From the NCBI RefSeq assembly GCF_008065135.1, contig NZ_CP042914.1, positions 5,003,404 through 5,067,403 of the forward strand: a stretch of 64,000 nt of DNA, in the 5' to 3' direction. Below are positions 25,095-33,628 of the stretch, in pieces. Below the pieces are notes generated by a model, which saw only the letters and a list, made by a program, of their open reading frames with translations, was not told where the DNA came from and did no database searches. Each line of letters starts with the position of its first letter. Within the stretch, counting starts at the first letter, position 1. This stretch comes from Roseimaritima ulvae (GTDB lineage Bacteria > Planctomycetota > Planctomycetia > Pirellulales > Pirellulaceae). A program made the translations under genes and the position numbers.

Positions 25095-27746
25095 TTACGA
25101 GCTCACGCTGGTGGTTTCGATCAGTTTTTCCTGTGCGGCTTTGAGGTAGTTCAACGCTTGCAGCGGAGTCAGGTCGTCGACGTTTAATTTTTTCAGTTCA
25201 TCCAACAGCGGATGGTCGGCGAACCCAAACAGCGTCAACTGCAGCGGTGTGTTGCTCTTGTTGGTTTCACGCGGCGCAATCGCTGGACGGTCGAATTGGT
25301 CGCGGTCGTTCGACTCCAATTGCGCCAGGATGTCTTTGGCACGTTCGTTGACCGCCGCCGGCACACCCGCCAGCCGGGCCACGTGGATACCGTAGCTCTT
25401 GTCGGCGCCGCCGGCCACAATGCGGTGCAAGAACACCACCTGGTCATCCCATTCACGGACCGCCACGTTGTAGTTGGAGACCCGCGGCAGCGAATCGGCC
25501 AATTCGGTCAGTTCGTGATAGTGGGTCGCAAACAGCGTTCGCGCGCCGATCTGTTCGTGCAGGTGTTCGGTGATGGCCCAGGCCAAGGACAGCCCGTCGT
25601 AGGTGCTGGTGCCGCGGCCGATCTCGTCCAGGATCACCAAACTGCGCGAGGTAGCGGTGTTTAAGATTCGAGCCGTCTCGACCATTTCCACCATGAACGT
25701 ACTCTGCCCGCGACTCAATTCGTCACTGGCGCCGACGCGAGCGAAAATGCGGTCGGTCAGCCCGATCGTGGCCCGGGTGGCCGGCACAAACGAACCGGCC
25801 TGCGCCAACAGCGTCAGCAGGGCGACCTGGCGGATGTACGTGCTTTTCCCGGCCATGTTGGGGCCGGTGATCAGCAACACCATGCCGTGTTCGGGCGAGG
25901 CCTGGCAATCGTTGGGCACAAATTCGCCCTGCGGCATGGTGATATCCAGCACCGGATGGCGGCCTTCGACAATCTCCAGCACGGAATCCTCGGTGATCAC
26001 CGGACGCACCCAGTTGCGGGTCGCCGCCAGTTCAGCCAGCGAGGCGACCACATCCAGATTCGCCAGCGCCGTACCGACTTGTTGCAACAACCGCAACGCG
26101 TCGTGCGTTTCGGTCCGCAGTTCCAGGAAGATACTCTGCTCCCGCGCCTGCGCTTTTTCGTCCGCCGCGAGCACCTTCTCTTCGTACTCTTTCAGCTCCG
26201 GTGTAATGTACCGTTCGGCGTTTTTGAGAGTTTGTTTACGAATGAAGGACGCGGGCACTTTGTCTTGATGCGCCCGGCTGACTTCTAGGTAGTAACCGAA
26301 CACACGGTTGAAGCCGACTTTCAGGTTAGGGATGCCGGTTTCTTCCATCTGGGTCGCCTGATAGCTGGCGATCCATTCTTTTCCGCCGCGTGCCAGATCA
26401 CGGAGCGAATCGAGTTCGCTGTCGTAGCCGGTACGAATGAAGTTGCCGTCGGCGGCCGACAGCGGGCATTCGTCGGTCAGGGCCGCTTCCAGCTTGCCGC
26501 GGAGATCCGGGCAGAGGTGTAGCTGGCCTTCGAGGGCTTGCAGGAATTGCGATTGCCGAGCGGTCAGTTTGGCTTTCAGCGCCGGCAGGCTGGCCAGCGT
26601 GCGGGCGACTTGTTGCAGGTCGCGGGGGCCGGTCCGCGCGGTGGCGATGCGTCCCAGCAGGCGGCTGAGGTCGAATGTATTTTTCAGCGTTGCGCGAATG
26701 GCCGCGCGGAGTTTGGCTTCGTTGACCAATTCTTCCACGGCGTCATGACGTTGAGCGATCGAGGCTTCGTCGACCAGCGGTGCCGACAGCCAGTCGGCCA
26801 ACAGGCGAGCGCCCATGGGCGTTTGCGTGTGGTCCAGCACATCCAGCAGCGAACCATCGCGTGAGGCGGTTCGCAGCGTGCGGGTCAATTCCAACGAGCG
26901 GCGGGTGGAGGCATCGATCTGGACGACCGTGCTGCGGCGGTGAGCGGAGAGCGAGTCAAAGTGATCCAGGCCGCCGGGTTGGGTTTCTTCCAGGTACGCC
27001 AGAATCGCTCCGGCCGCGCGGATCGCCGGCAGGTCTTCCCCACCCCCGTCGGCGTCCAGCTGAAAGCCAAAGCCTTCCAAGTTGTGCACGTTCAGCAGGC
27101 GGCAGAGGATCTCTTTGCTGCTGTCGACGGCAAACGTCCAAGCCGGTCGCATGGTGGCCGACCAGGGGGCCGTGGTGTCGGGGCTGATCCGCGGGTCGTC
27201 TTCGCGGTACAGGACTTCGGCCGGCCCGATGCGTTCCAGTTCGTCCTCCAAACGGTGGCGGGGAAACACACCGGCTTCGAAGCGGCCGCTGGACAATTCG
27301 GCCCAAGCGATCCCGACCGGGGCGTTCTGGTCCGAATCGCCGCGACGTGGCGAGACCGAAAACACGCAGGCCAAGTAGTTGGCTTCGCGGGGGTCCAGCA
27401 ATTCCTCGTCGGTCAGCGTCCCGGCCGACACAATGCGGGTGATTTCGCGACGCACCAAGCCCTTGGCCTGCTTGGGGTCTTCCATCTGTTCGCAGACCGC
27501 AGCGCGATACCCGGCCATGATCAACTTCCGCAAATAAGCGTCCAGTTGATGATGAGGGAACCCTGCCATGGCGGTCGGATTATCGCTGTCTTTGTCGCGG
27601 CTGGTGAGAGTTAATCCCAGCACCCGGGCCGCGGTTTTGGCGTCCTCGTGGAACAGTTCATAGAAGTCGCCCATGCGAATCAGCAGCAGCGCATCGCCGC
27701 ACGCCTCTTTCGCCTCGTAGTACTGCCGCATCATTGGAGTGGTCAT
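25095..27746 (-). CDS. mutS: DNA mismatch repair protein MutS
   Basis: MutS recognises base mismatches and small loops and drives repair with MutL. The start is set at ATG 27746 (MTTPMMRQYYEAKEACGDA), giving 883 residues, near the family length; an upstream in-frame start at 27848 would run into mtnA. Domain I has the mismatch-probing motif GDFYELF. The ATPase has the Walker A TGPNMAGKST (about residues 625-634), DEIGRGTSTYDG and the terminal FATHYHEL. The C-terminal helix-turn-helix region is kept. It stands 73 bp downstream of mtnA on the same strand and may be read from its transcript. Confidence 0.95.
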   Translation of the reverse strand: MTTPMMRQYYEAKEACGDALLLIRMGDFYELFHEDAKTAARVLGLTLTSRDKDSDNPTAMAGFPHHQLDAYLRKLIMAGYRAAVCEQMEDPKQAKGLVRREITRIVSAGTLTDEELLDPREANYLACVFSVSPRRGDSDQNAPVGIAWAELSSGRFEAGVFPRHRLEDELERIGPAEVLYREDDPRISPDTTAPWSATMRPAWTFAVDSSKEILCRLLNVHNLEGFGFQLDADGGGEDLPAIRAAGAILAYLEETQPGGLDHFDSLSAHRRSTVVQIDASTRRSLELTRTLRTASRDGSLLDVLDHTQTPMGARLLADWLSAPLVDEASIAQRHDAVEELVNEAKLRAAIRATLKNTFDLSRLLGRIATARTGPRDLQQVARTLASLPALKAKLTARQSQFLQALEGQLHLCPDLRGKLEAALTDECPLSAADGNFIRTGYDSELDSLRDLARGGKEWIASYQATQMEETGIPNLKVGFNRVFGYYLEVSRAHQDKVPASFIRKQTLKNAERYITPELKEYEEKVLAADEKAQAREQSIFLELRTETHDALRLLQQVGTALANLDVVASLAELAATRNWVRPVITEDSVLEIVEGRHPVLDITMPQGEFVPNDCQASPEHGMVLLITGPNMAGKSTYIRQVALLTLLAQAGSFVPATRATIGLTDRIFARVGASDELSRGQSTFMVEMVETARILNTATSRSLVILDEIGRGTSTYDGLSLAWAITEHLHEQIGARTLFATHYHELTELADSLPRVSNYNVAVREWDDQVVFLHRIVAGGADKSYGIHVARLAGVPAAVNERAKDILAQLESNDRDQFDRPAIAPRETNKSNTPLQLTLFGFADHPLLDELKKLNVDDLTPLQALNYLKAAQEKLIETTSVSS

Positions 27747-27819
27747 GTCGACAATGCTATCGAAGCGACCAAGGGCGGGCCAGTCCTGGATGCTGCAAGT
27801 CGCCGCGATCGGACGAAAA

Positions 27820-28893
27820 TCAGTCTTCAGAATCCGCTCGTTCGGCAAAGTTTGCCAACACGTGCAGCACGTTGGCTGTGTTGACAGGCCGAATGATCCC
27901 CCGTTCGGTGACGATCGCGGTGATCAAGTCGGCCGGGGTGACGTCGAAGGCGGGGTTGAACACGCCGGCGTCGTCGGGCACGGTTTGCTTGCCAAACGGG
28001 TGCGAGACCTCTTGTCGATCACGCTGCTCGATGGGAATTCCCTCGCCGGATTCCAATTGCATGTCGAACGTACTGCTGGGCGCGACGACGTAGAACGGCA
28101 CGCCGTGATGTCGCGCCACGATGGCCAGAGCGTAAGTGCCGATTTTGTTCGCGGCGTCTCCGTTGGCGGCGACGCGGTCGGCGCCCACGATGACCGCGTC
28201 AATCTTGCCTTCCCGCATCAAGCAGGCAGGCATCGAATCGCATAACACGGTGACGTCGATGCCGGCGCGAGACAGTTCCCAAGCGGTCAGCCGAGCGCCC
28301 TGTAGCAGCGGCCGCGTCTCGTCGGCATAGACGTGCAAGGGTGTCCCCGCGTCGTGAGCGGCGTAGATCACGGCCAGGGCGGTGCCCAGCTCTGATGCCG
28401 CCAGGCCGCCGGCGTTGCAGTGTGTCAGGACGTTGCGACAATCGGCCAACAGCGGAGCCCCGTGCTGGCCCATCGCGGCGCACATCTGCCGGTCTTGTTC
28501 ATGAATCGCGGTGGCTTCTTGCAGCAGACGCTGGGCCAGTGAGTCGTCTTCGCTGCCGTCGACGATGCCACGCATGCGATCGAGGGCCCAGAACAGGTTC
28601 ACCGCCGTGGGCCGACTTGTGGCCAAGTAATCGATGGCGGAGTGAGCAGCCGCGCGGGCGTCGGCGACGGACAGATCGGGTTGTTCGCGGCGAGCCTCAG
28701 CAACCGCCACACACACACCGTAAGCGGCGGCAATGCCGATCGCGGGAGCACCGCGAACGACTAAACGTCGGATCGCGTCATGGGTCTGGGCGACCGTGTG
28801 GCAATCCAGATACGTTTCTTCGACGGGCAACCGCGTTTGATCGATCAGACGCAGGTGTCCGGAGGTGTCGCCGATCCACTGGAGCGTTTTCAT
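27820..28893 (-). CDS. mtnA: S-methyl-5-thioribose-1-phosphate isomerase
   Basis: MtnA turns methylthioribose-1-phosphate into methylthioribulose-1-phosphate in methionine salvage. The start is set at ATG 28893 (MKTLQWIGD), since the frame upstream to 28929 begins at GTG. The family signatures are RGAPAIGIAAAYG, NVLTHCNAGGLA (catalytic Cys), YADETRPLLQGARLTAWEL and GADRVAANGDAANKIGTY (catalytic Asp). The length (357 residues) is normal. It is possible that it also acts on eIF2B-type substrates, but the Cys-Asp pair points to MtnA. No other salvage gene is present in the window. Confidence 0.93.
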   Translation of the reverse strand: MKTLQWIGDTSGHLRLIDQTRLPVEETYLDCHTVAQTHDAIRRLVVRGAPAIGIAAAYGVCVAVAEARREQPDLSVADARAAAHSAIDYLATSRPTAVNLFWALDRMRGIVDGSEDDSLAQRLLQEATAIHEQDRQMCAAMGQHGAPLLADCRNVLTHCNAGGLAASELGTALAVIYAAHDAGTPLHVYADETRPLLQGARLTAWELSRAGIDVTVLCDSMPACLMREGKIDAVIVGADRVAANGDAANKIGTYALAIVARHHGVPFYVVAPSSTFDMQLESGEGIPIEQRDRQEVSHPFGKQTVPDDAGVFNPAFDVTPADLITAIVTERGIIRPVNTANVLHVLANFAERADSED

Positions 28894-28930
28894 AGTGGTT
28901 TGCAGGTTTGGATTACTGTACGGCTTCACT

Positions 28931-29148
28931 TCACCCTCCCTCGGGACGTGAAATGTATTACTGCAGCATTGGACCTTGGGGGCGCTTGCTTCACCCTCCT
29001 TTTTAAGGAGGGTCGAGCCTTAGCGAGGGGAGGTTCTTTTGGTGCTTGCAGCGGCGCGGTCGCCCTCTCCTCGCTGACGCTCGACTCTCCCAGAGGGAGA
29101 GTGAAGTGAATCCGTCAATAATACATTTTATGTCACCCGGGAGGGTGA
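28931..29148. repeat. Structured dispersed repeat, copy 1
   Basis: About 218 bp with terminal inverted repeats (inner part AAATGTATTA/TAATACATTT, outer part TCACCCTCCC-like). Inside are complementary GC-rich pairs: CCCTCC/GGAGGG around TTTTTAA, and CTCTCCC/GGGAGAG around a 3-nt loop. Copies recur near 47677-47863 and, diverged, at 55634-55745. It encodes nothing and looks like a non-autonomous element. Confidence 0.8.
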
Positions 29149-29197
29149 ATGGTCGCCAGACGGATCCGCAGCGCGGGGGATACCTTGTCAATCTCTG

Positions 29198-30640
29198 CTA
29201 CGTGGTGGCGGGTTTACGTTTGGGTTTGTAGATCTCGGTGGCCGTGCCGAAGAAAACTTCGCCCGAGTTCATCAGCGTTTCGCTGAGTGTGGGGTGGGGG
29301 TGCACCGATTCGGAAATGTCGGCGACTTCGCAGCCCATTTCGATCGCCAACACGGCTTCGGCGATCAATTCACCGGCGCCGGCACCGACGATGCCGCAGC
29401 CGACGACGCGTTTGGTTTCGGGATCGATCAACCATTTGGTCAATCCTTCGGTGCGTCCGAGGGCTTGGGCGCGACCGCTGGCGGCCCAAGGATACACGGC
29501 CACTTCGACTTCCCGTCCGTCGCGTTTGGCTTCGCCTTCGGTGAGGCCGGCCCAAGCGATTTCCGGGTCGGTAAACACTACCGCTGGGATGGCCGCTTTA
29601 TCAAAGGCCGCCGGTTTACCGGCCACGACTTCGGCTGCAACGCGGCCTTCGTGGGTCGCTTTGTGAGCCAGCATGGGGTCGCCAGCAACATCGCCGATGG
29701 CCAGGATGTGGGGGTCGGCGGTGCGTTGCTGGGCATCGCATTCGACGAACCCGCGTTGGTTGATAACGACCTGAGTGTTTTCCAGCCCCAGGCCTTTGCT
29801 GACGGGCCGGCGACCGATGGAGATCAGGACACGATCGAAGCGTTCGTGACCGAACTTGCCGGGACCTTCGAAGGTGACTTCCACGCGACCATCATCGGTT
29901 TCGGCTAGCGAGCCGACCTTTGTGTTCAGCCAGACGCGGCCGTCCAATTGTTTCTCGACACGTTTGGCCAACGGTCGGACCAGATCGCGATCGGCGCCGG
30001 GCAGCAGCCCTTCGCTCAATTCCACCACCGACACTTTGCTTCCTAGGCCGGCGTAGACACTGGCCATCTCCAGGCCGATGTAGCCGCCCCCAACGACCAG
30101 CAGGCTTTCCGGGATGTCTTCCAACGCCAGGGCGCCGGTGCTGTCCATCACCTTTTCACTGCCGATATCGAAAGCCGGCGGCATAGCGGGCACGCTGCCG
30201 GTTGCCAAGATGCAGTGATCGAAGGTTAGTTGTCCGCCTTCGGGGATCGACGGATCGTCGCCTTCCAGCTGAAGTGTCGTTGAATCGACGAACGAGCCGC
30301 GGGCGCGGATCACCGTAACTTTGCGACGTTTGGCCAATCCGGCCAGACCGCTGGTCAGGTTTTCGATGACCTTTTCTTTACGAGCCCGCACGACGTCGAC
30401 GTCGATCTTCGGTCGTTCGTCATAACTCACGCCCCAGTCGTCTCGCAGTTCGTCGACTTCGCTGATCACGCGAGCCACATGCAGCAGCGCTTTGCTGGGG
30501 ATGCAGCCGCGTAACAAACAAGTCCCCCCGAGCCGCGGCTCGGATTCGACGATTGTGACGTCCAGACCTTCGTCCGCAGCCAGAAATGCGGCTGCGTATC
30601 CACCCGGACCACCGCCCAGAACAACCAGAGGCGTATGCAT
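29198..30640 (-). CDS. lpdA: Dihydrolipoyl dehydrogenase
   Basis: This flavoprotein disulfide reductase oxidises the dihydrolipoyl arms of 2-oxoacid dehydrogenase complexes with NAD+. The FAD motif [10 protein letters not shown] leads the protein; the redox pair is Cys41-x4-Cys46 ([12 protein letters not shown]); the NAD motif is [12 protein letters not shown]; and the C-terminal His-Glu pair is in HPHPTLSE. The 480 residues match the family. The motif CLLRGC is slightly unusual (often CLNVGC), but the spacing is kept. No E1 or E2 subunit is in the window; the neighbouring citrate synthase further upstream fits central metabolism. Confidence 0.93.
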   Translation of the reverse strand: MHTPLVVLGGGPGGYAAAFLAADEGLDVTIVESEPRLGGTCLLRGCIPSKALLHVARVISEVDELRDDWGVSYDERPKIDVDVVRARKEKVIENLTSGLAGLAKRRKVTVIRARGSFVDSTTLQLEGDDPSIPEGGQLTFDHCILATGSVPAMPPAFDIGSEKVMDSTGALALEDIPESLLVVGGGYIGLEMASVYAGLGSKVSVVELSEGLLPGADRDLVRPLAKRVEKQLDGRVWLNTKVGSLAETDDGRVEVTFEGPGKFGHERFDRVLISIGRRPVSKGLGLENTQVVINQRGFVECDAQQRTADPHILAIGDVAGDPMLAHKATHEGRVAAEVVAGKPAAFDKAAIPAVVFTDPEIAWAGLTEGEAKRDGREVEVAVYPWAASGRAQALGRTEGLTKWLIDPETKRVVGCGIVGAGAGELIAEAVLAIEMGCEVADISESVHPHPTLSETLMNSGEVFFGTATEIYKPKRKPATT

Positions 30641-30690
30641 AATTCAACTACCGTGACACAAAAGATGTAAAGCGCGAGTGGTCAGCGAGA

Positions 30691-31299
30691 CTAACGGGAT
30701 AGGAATTCGACGACCGCATTAGCGTCCACCGGAAGGCTGATGTCGCTGGGGCCGGGCAGGCCTTGGATCGTGGCCTTCAGGTTTTCGCTATCGAAAGCGA
30801 CCCAGTCCAAAGCGTCGGGCGTGGCGTTGGCGATCACACCACGATAAACGTCTTTAAGGTTTTCGCGATTGCGAACTTCGATCACGTCACCGGGACGCAG
30901 CAGGTAGTTCGGCTTGGTGACCTTCACGCCGTTGACGCGGAAGTGACCGTGCACGATGCCCTGGCGAGCCTGGGGACGGGTCTTGGTAAATCCGCAGCGG
31001 CGGACGACGTTGTCCAGTCGCGATTCGCACATCAACAGCAACAATTCGCCCGTGTTGCCGCTCTTGCGACCGACGGCGTCAAAGTAACGTCGCAGTTGGC
31101 GTTCACCCAACCCGTAGTAATGCTTGATCTTCTGCTTCTCCATCAACGCGATCCCGTAGTTACTGGGACGGCGTCCGCGGGTGTGCATGCCCGGCGGATT
31201 GGGGCGACGGTCGAGTGCTTTCGACGCGCCCGCTGTTTCGTAAATCAGGGCGCCCAGACGGCGGTTGATGCGAGCTTTAGGACCTGTGTAACGTGCCAT
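30691..31299 (-). CDS. rpsD: 30S ribosomal protein S4
   Basis: A primary 16S rRNA-binding protein that starts assembly of the small subunit and affects fidelity. MARYTGPKARINRRLG is the typical start; the S4/Hsp22-like RNA-binding domain is RLDNVVRRCGFTKTRPQARQ, followed by VNGVKVTKPNYLLRPGDVI. Length (202 residues) is normal. There are no neighbouring ribosomal genes, as is common in planctomycetes, where rpsD may lie apart from the alpha operon. No Cys zinc knuckle is seen at the N-terminus, so it is the zinc-free form. Confidence 0.96.
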   Translation of the reverse strand: MARYTGPKARINRRLGALIYETAGASKALDRRPNPPGMHTRGRRPSNYGIALMEKQKIKHYYGLGERQLRRYFDAVGRKSGNTGELLLLMCESRLDNVVRRCGFTKTRPQARQGIVHGHFRVNGVKVTKPNYLLRPGDVIEVRNRENLKDVYRGVIANATPDALDWVAFDSENLKATIQGLPGPSDISLPVDANAVVEFLSR

Positions 31300-31517
31300 A
31301 TCGGCGATACTCCTACGGGGACCGGCACGGTGACCGTGCGGTCGATGTGAATGAACGAAACCTCGTGGCTGAATTTAGCCGTGGAACGATCCCGGGCCGG
31401 TGAGGATCCTCTCCGGTGGGTCGCTCCTGATATCGGTGAATGGCAAAAGTGTCGCTGGAACGGCCCGTTTTGGCAAGTGGACAAGCGGCGGAGAATCCCT
31501 GCCGGCCCGCGGCCCCT

Positions 31518-32519
31518 TCAAACCACCCGCTGGGCGATCGAGGCGGCGGCGTTCAGAGGGGCGGCGACATGCGCGTCAGCGACGGACGATGGCGGGTTAG
31601 CCGCCAGTCGTTCCGCATTGGCCAAGTTTGCACACAGCGCAAACACGGTCGGCCCCCACGAGCTTTGCCCCACGCCGGCGTAGCCCATTTGCCGCAGGTC
31701 CTCCACTAACTGGGTGACCTGGGGGCCGTTGTAGGGCCCCCCCTGCGAGTCCGCAAACAGCATCCCGCTCAGATAGTTGTATTCTCGCACCGCTTCGGCA
31801 AAGGCTTGGAAGCGACCACCGCGGGCCAGAGGTTCGAGTCGTTCAGCGAGACAGGCTTCCAGTTCGCGACGCTGCGCCGGCCGGCCCTGCTGGAGCGTGG
31901 CGAAACGCTGGTTCTCGTCGCGGCCGGACACCGCCGCGGGAGCTTGCCTGGGCCGCAGCAATACGACTCTCCAAGCATCGGGAACCGACAGCCTGCGGGG
32001 CGGATGGGAATCGACCACCAGACCGCCGGAGAAAAAACCGTAGCTGCCCACGCCCGATCGCGTGCCCCGCGCGGCGACCTCCCGGATAATCGTTGCATCC
32101 GGCAAATCGGCGTCGAACCAGCGACGGAGTCCCGCCGCGACCGCCATCGCCAGCTGCGTCCCGGTGCCCAGTCCGGAATGGGGTGCGGGCCGGCGAAGTA
32201 CCGTGATCCGCACGCTCGGTAGGCCGGACCAGCTTTGCTGCTGAGAAAACCGCCGGGCCACGTCGCTGACGCGACGATTTAATTCCGAGTGTTCTGGCTC
32301 GGGCTGTTCGGCGGTTGGCCCCACGACCGAAAACGCCGTGGCGGACTGCAGTCGGATGTGGGTGACCGGTTGATCGATCATCATGCCGATGCCGCCAAAC
32401 GGAGCGACCGTGTCGAGCAAGCCAAAATGCAGCCGCGCTCCGGTGCGGACTTCGAGAGCCTGCGGGTCAGTGGTGGATTTTTCCGTGAGCGATGGCAATG
32501 TGTTTCTCGAGCAACTCAA
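31518..32519 (-). CDS. Beta-ribofuranosylaminobenzene 5'-phosphate synthase-like (GHMP fold)
   Basis: The enzyme family joins p-aminobenzoate to phosphoribosyl pyrophosphate with loss of CO2 and diphosphate, the committed step of tetrahydromethanopterin synthesis. The sequence has GARLHFGLLD near the start, the Gly-rich GHMP loop PAPHSGLGTGTQLAMAVA and GTRSGVGSYGFFSGG, as in the family. Only TTG starts are available (32519, or 32498), both inside the end of the DUF447 gene. It closes the series pabA-DUF447-this gene, and pabA would supply the p-aminobenzoate. Other GHMP-type functions are less likely, given this context. Confidence 0.8.
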   Translation of the reverse strand: MSCSRNTLPSLTEKSTTDPQALEVRTGARLHFGLLDTVAPFGGIGMMIDQPVTHIRLQSATAFSVVGPTAEQPEPEHSELNRRVSDVARRFSQQQSWSGLPSVRITVLRRPAPHSGLGTGTQLAMAVAAGLRRWFDADLPDATIIREVAARGTRSGVGSYGFFSGGLVVDSHPPRRLSVPDAWRVVLLRPRQAPAAVSGRDENQRFATLQQGRPAQRRELEACLAERLEPLARGGRFQAFAEAVREYNYLSGMLFADSQGGPYNGPQVTQLVEDLRQMGYAGVGQSSWGPTVFALCANLANAERLAANPPSSVADAHVAAPLNAAASIAQRVV

Positions 32520-33042
32520 AGGCTTGGCGTTCTTGGTCCCCGCCGGCTCGTTCGACCAGCGTCGCTAACTCGCGGAGCTGCGACTGCAGAACTTCGGGGG
32601 CGATCAGGTGGATGCGGGTGGCAAGGATGGCAGCTTCGACGACCGCATACTGGGCTCGATTCAAACCAAAAAAATCTCGGTTCCGTTGTTGCTGTACGAT
32701 AACGCATTCGGCCCGCGGTCGCTGGGGGTGTTCATGCCAGGCGGTGATCTCCACTGCGTACCAGCGGCAGGCGTCCCGCAGCACGGAAAACTGTCCGTCG
32801 CGAATCGGTTCGACCAGGCCCGCGGAGTCGACGCTGCCGATCGCCGCCCGCGCCAACAGCAAGCAGTCGTCGGTGACATGCACGACCGCTCGATTGGTGG
32901 CTCGCAGGTTGGCGTAGGTTCGCGAGCCGACAAAGGGCCGCAGTTCGATCGACGTGATCGCTCGATCAACCACCGGCCCCATCGGCGCGATGTTGACCGC
33001 GCCCTGAGCGTCGGTAGTCGTCACCAGCGATTCGAGGATCAC
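32467..33042 (-). CDS. DUF447 family protein, methanopterin-linked
   Basis: The family occurs in methanogens, methylotrophs and planctomycetes, near tetrahydromethanopterin genes; its role is not established, although its fold is a flavin-binding split barrel. The conserved start ILESLVTTTDAQGAVNIAPMGP is preceded by GTG at 33042, which overlaps the TGA of the pabA gene (GTGA); this start is preferred over 33078. Other family blocks are PFVGSRTYANL and AVVHVTDDCLL. The end overlaps the next gene by up to 53 bp. The three genes are likely to be translated together. Confidence 0.78.
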   Translation of the reverse strand: MILESLVTTTDAQGAVNIAPMGPVVDRAITSIELRPFVGSRTYANLRATNRAVVHVTDDCLLLARAAIGSVDSAGLVEPIRDGQFSVLRDACRWYAVEITAWHEHPQRPRAECVIVQQQRNRDFFGLNRAQYAVVEAAILATRIHLIAPEVLQSQLRELATLVERAGGDQERQAFELLEKHIAIAHGKIHH

Positions 33043-33626
33043 GTCACGGCCTGCAGCTCGGAGGTGGGGGCGGGGCAAAAATTCCGCAGCATTTCCAGGC
33101 CGTACTGGGTGAGCACCGATTCGGGATGGAATTGCACGCCATGGACGGGCCAGCGACGATGCTGGACGCCCATTACCAAGCCGTCATCGGTGATCGCCGT
33201 AACCTCGAGGCAATCGGGAATGCTGTCCGGCCGCAGGCACAGGGAATGGTAGCGTCCGACTTGAAAGTGGTCGGGCAAACCGGCGAACAGAGATTGCCCG
33301 GTGTGTGAGATGCGGCTGCTTTGACCATGCCGGCTGGGGCATTCGACCACCTCTGCGCCAAACGCTTGACCGATGGTCTGATGTCCCAAGCAAACGCCCA
33401 GGATGGGTATCGTATCAGCCAGTCGCCGCACCACTTCCAGACTGCAGCCCGCGTCTTCGGGGCGCCGCGGTCCGGGTGACAAGACAATCGCCGTGGGGGC
33501 CAGCTGCTGCACTTCGTCGACCGTGATCGTGTCGCTGCGGACGACCCGCGTGTCTTGCCCCAGCAGTCTCAGGTAACGAGCCAAGTTGTGGACAAACGAG
33601 TCGTAGTTGTCGAGCAACAGGATCAT
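33039..33626 (-). CDS. pabA: Class I glutamine amidotransferase, PabA/TrpG type
   Basis: The subunit hydrolyses glutamine and gives ammonia to chorismate amination, for p-aminobenzoate (PabA) or anthranilate (TrpG). The triad is visible: Cys in GVCLGHQTIG, and His-Glu in GVQFHPES. Family start MILLLDNYDSFVHNLARYL. I choose pabA because the gene is followed, by overlap, by two methanopterin-linked genes that need p-aminobenzoate; by sequence alone TrpG cannot be excluded. The partner chorismate-binding subunit (PabB) is not in this window. It starts 3 bp after the end of gltA on the same strand. Confidence 0.82.
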   Translation of the reverse strand: MILLLDNYDSFVHNLARYLRLLGQDTRVVRSDTITVDEVQQLAPTAIVLSPGPRRPEDAGCSLEVVRRLADTIPILGVCLGHQTIGQAFGAEVVECPSRHGQSSRISHTGQSLFAGLPDHFQVGRYHSLCLRPDSIPDCLEVTAITDDGLVMGVQHRRWPVHGVQFHPESVLTQYGLEMLRNFCPAPTSELQAVT

Positions 33627-33628
33627 CG

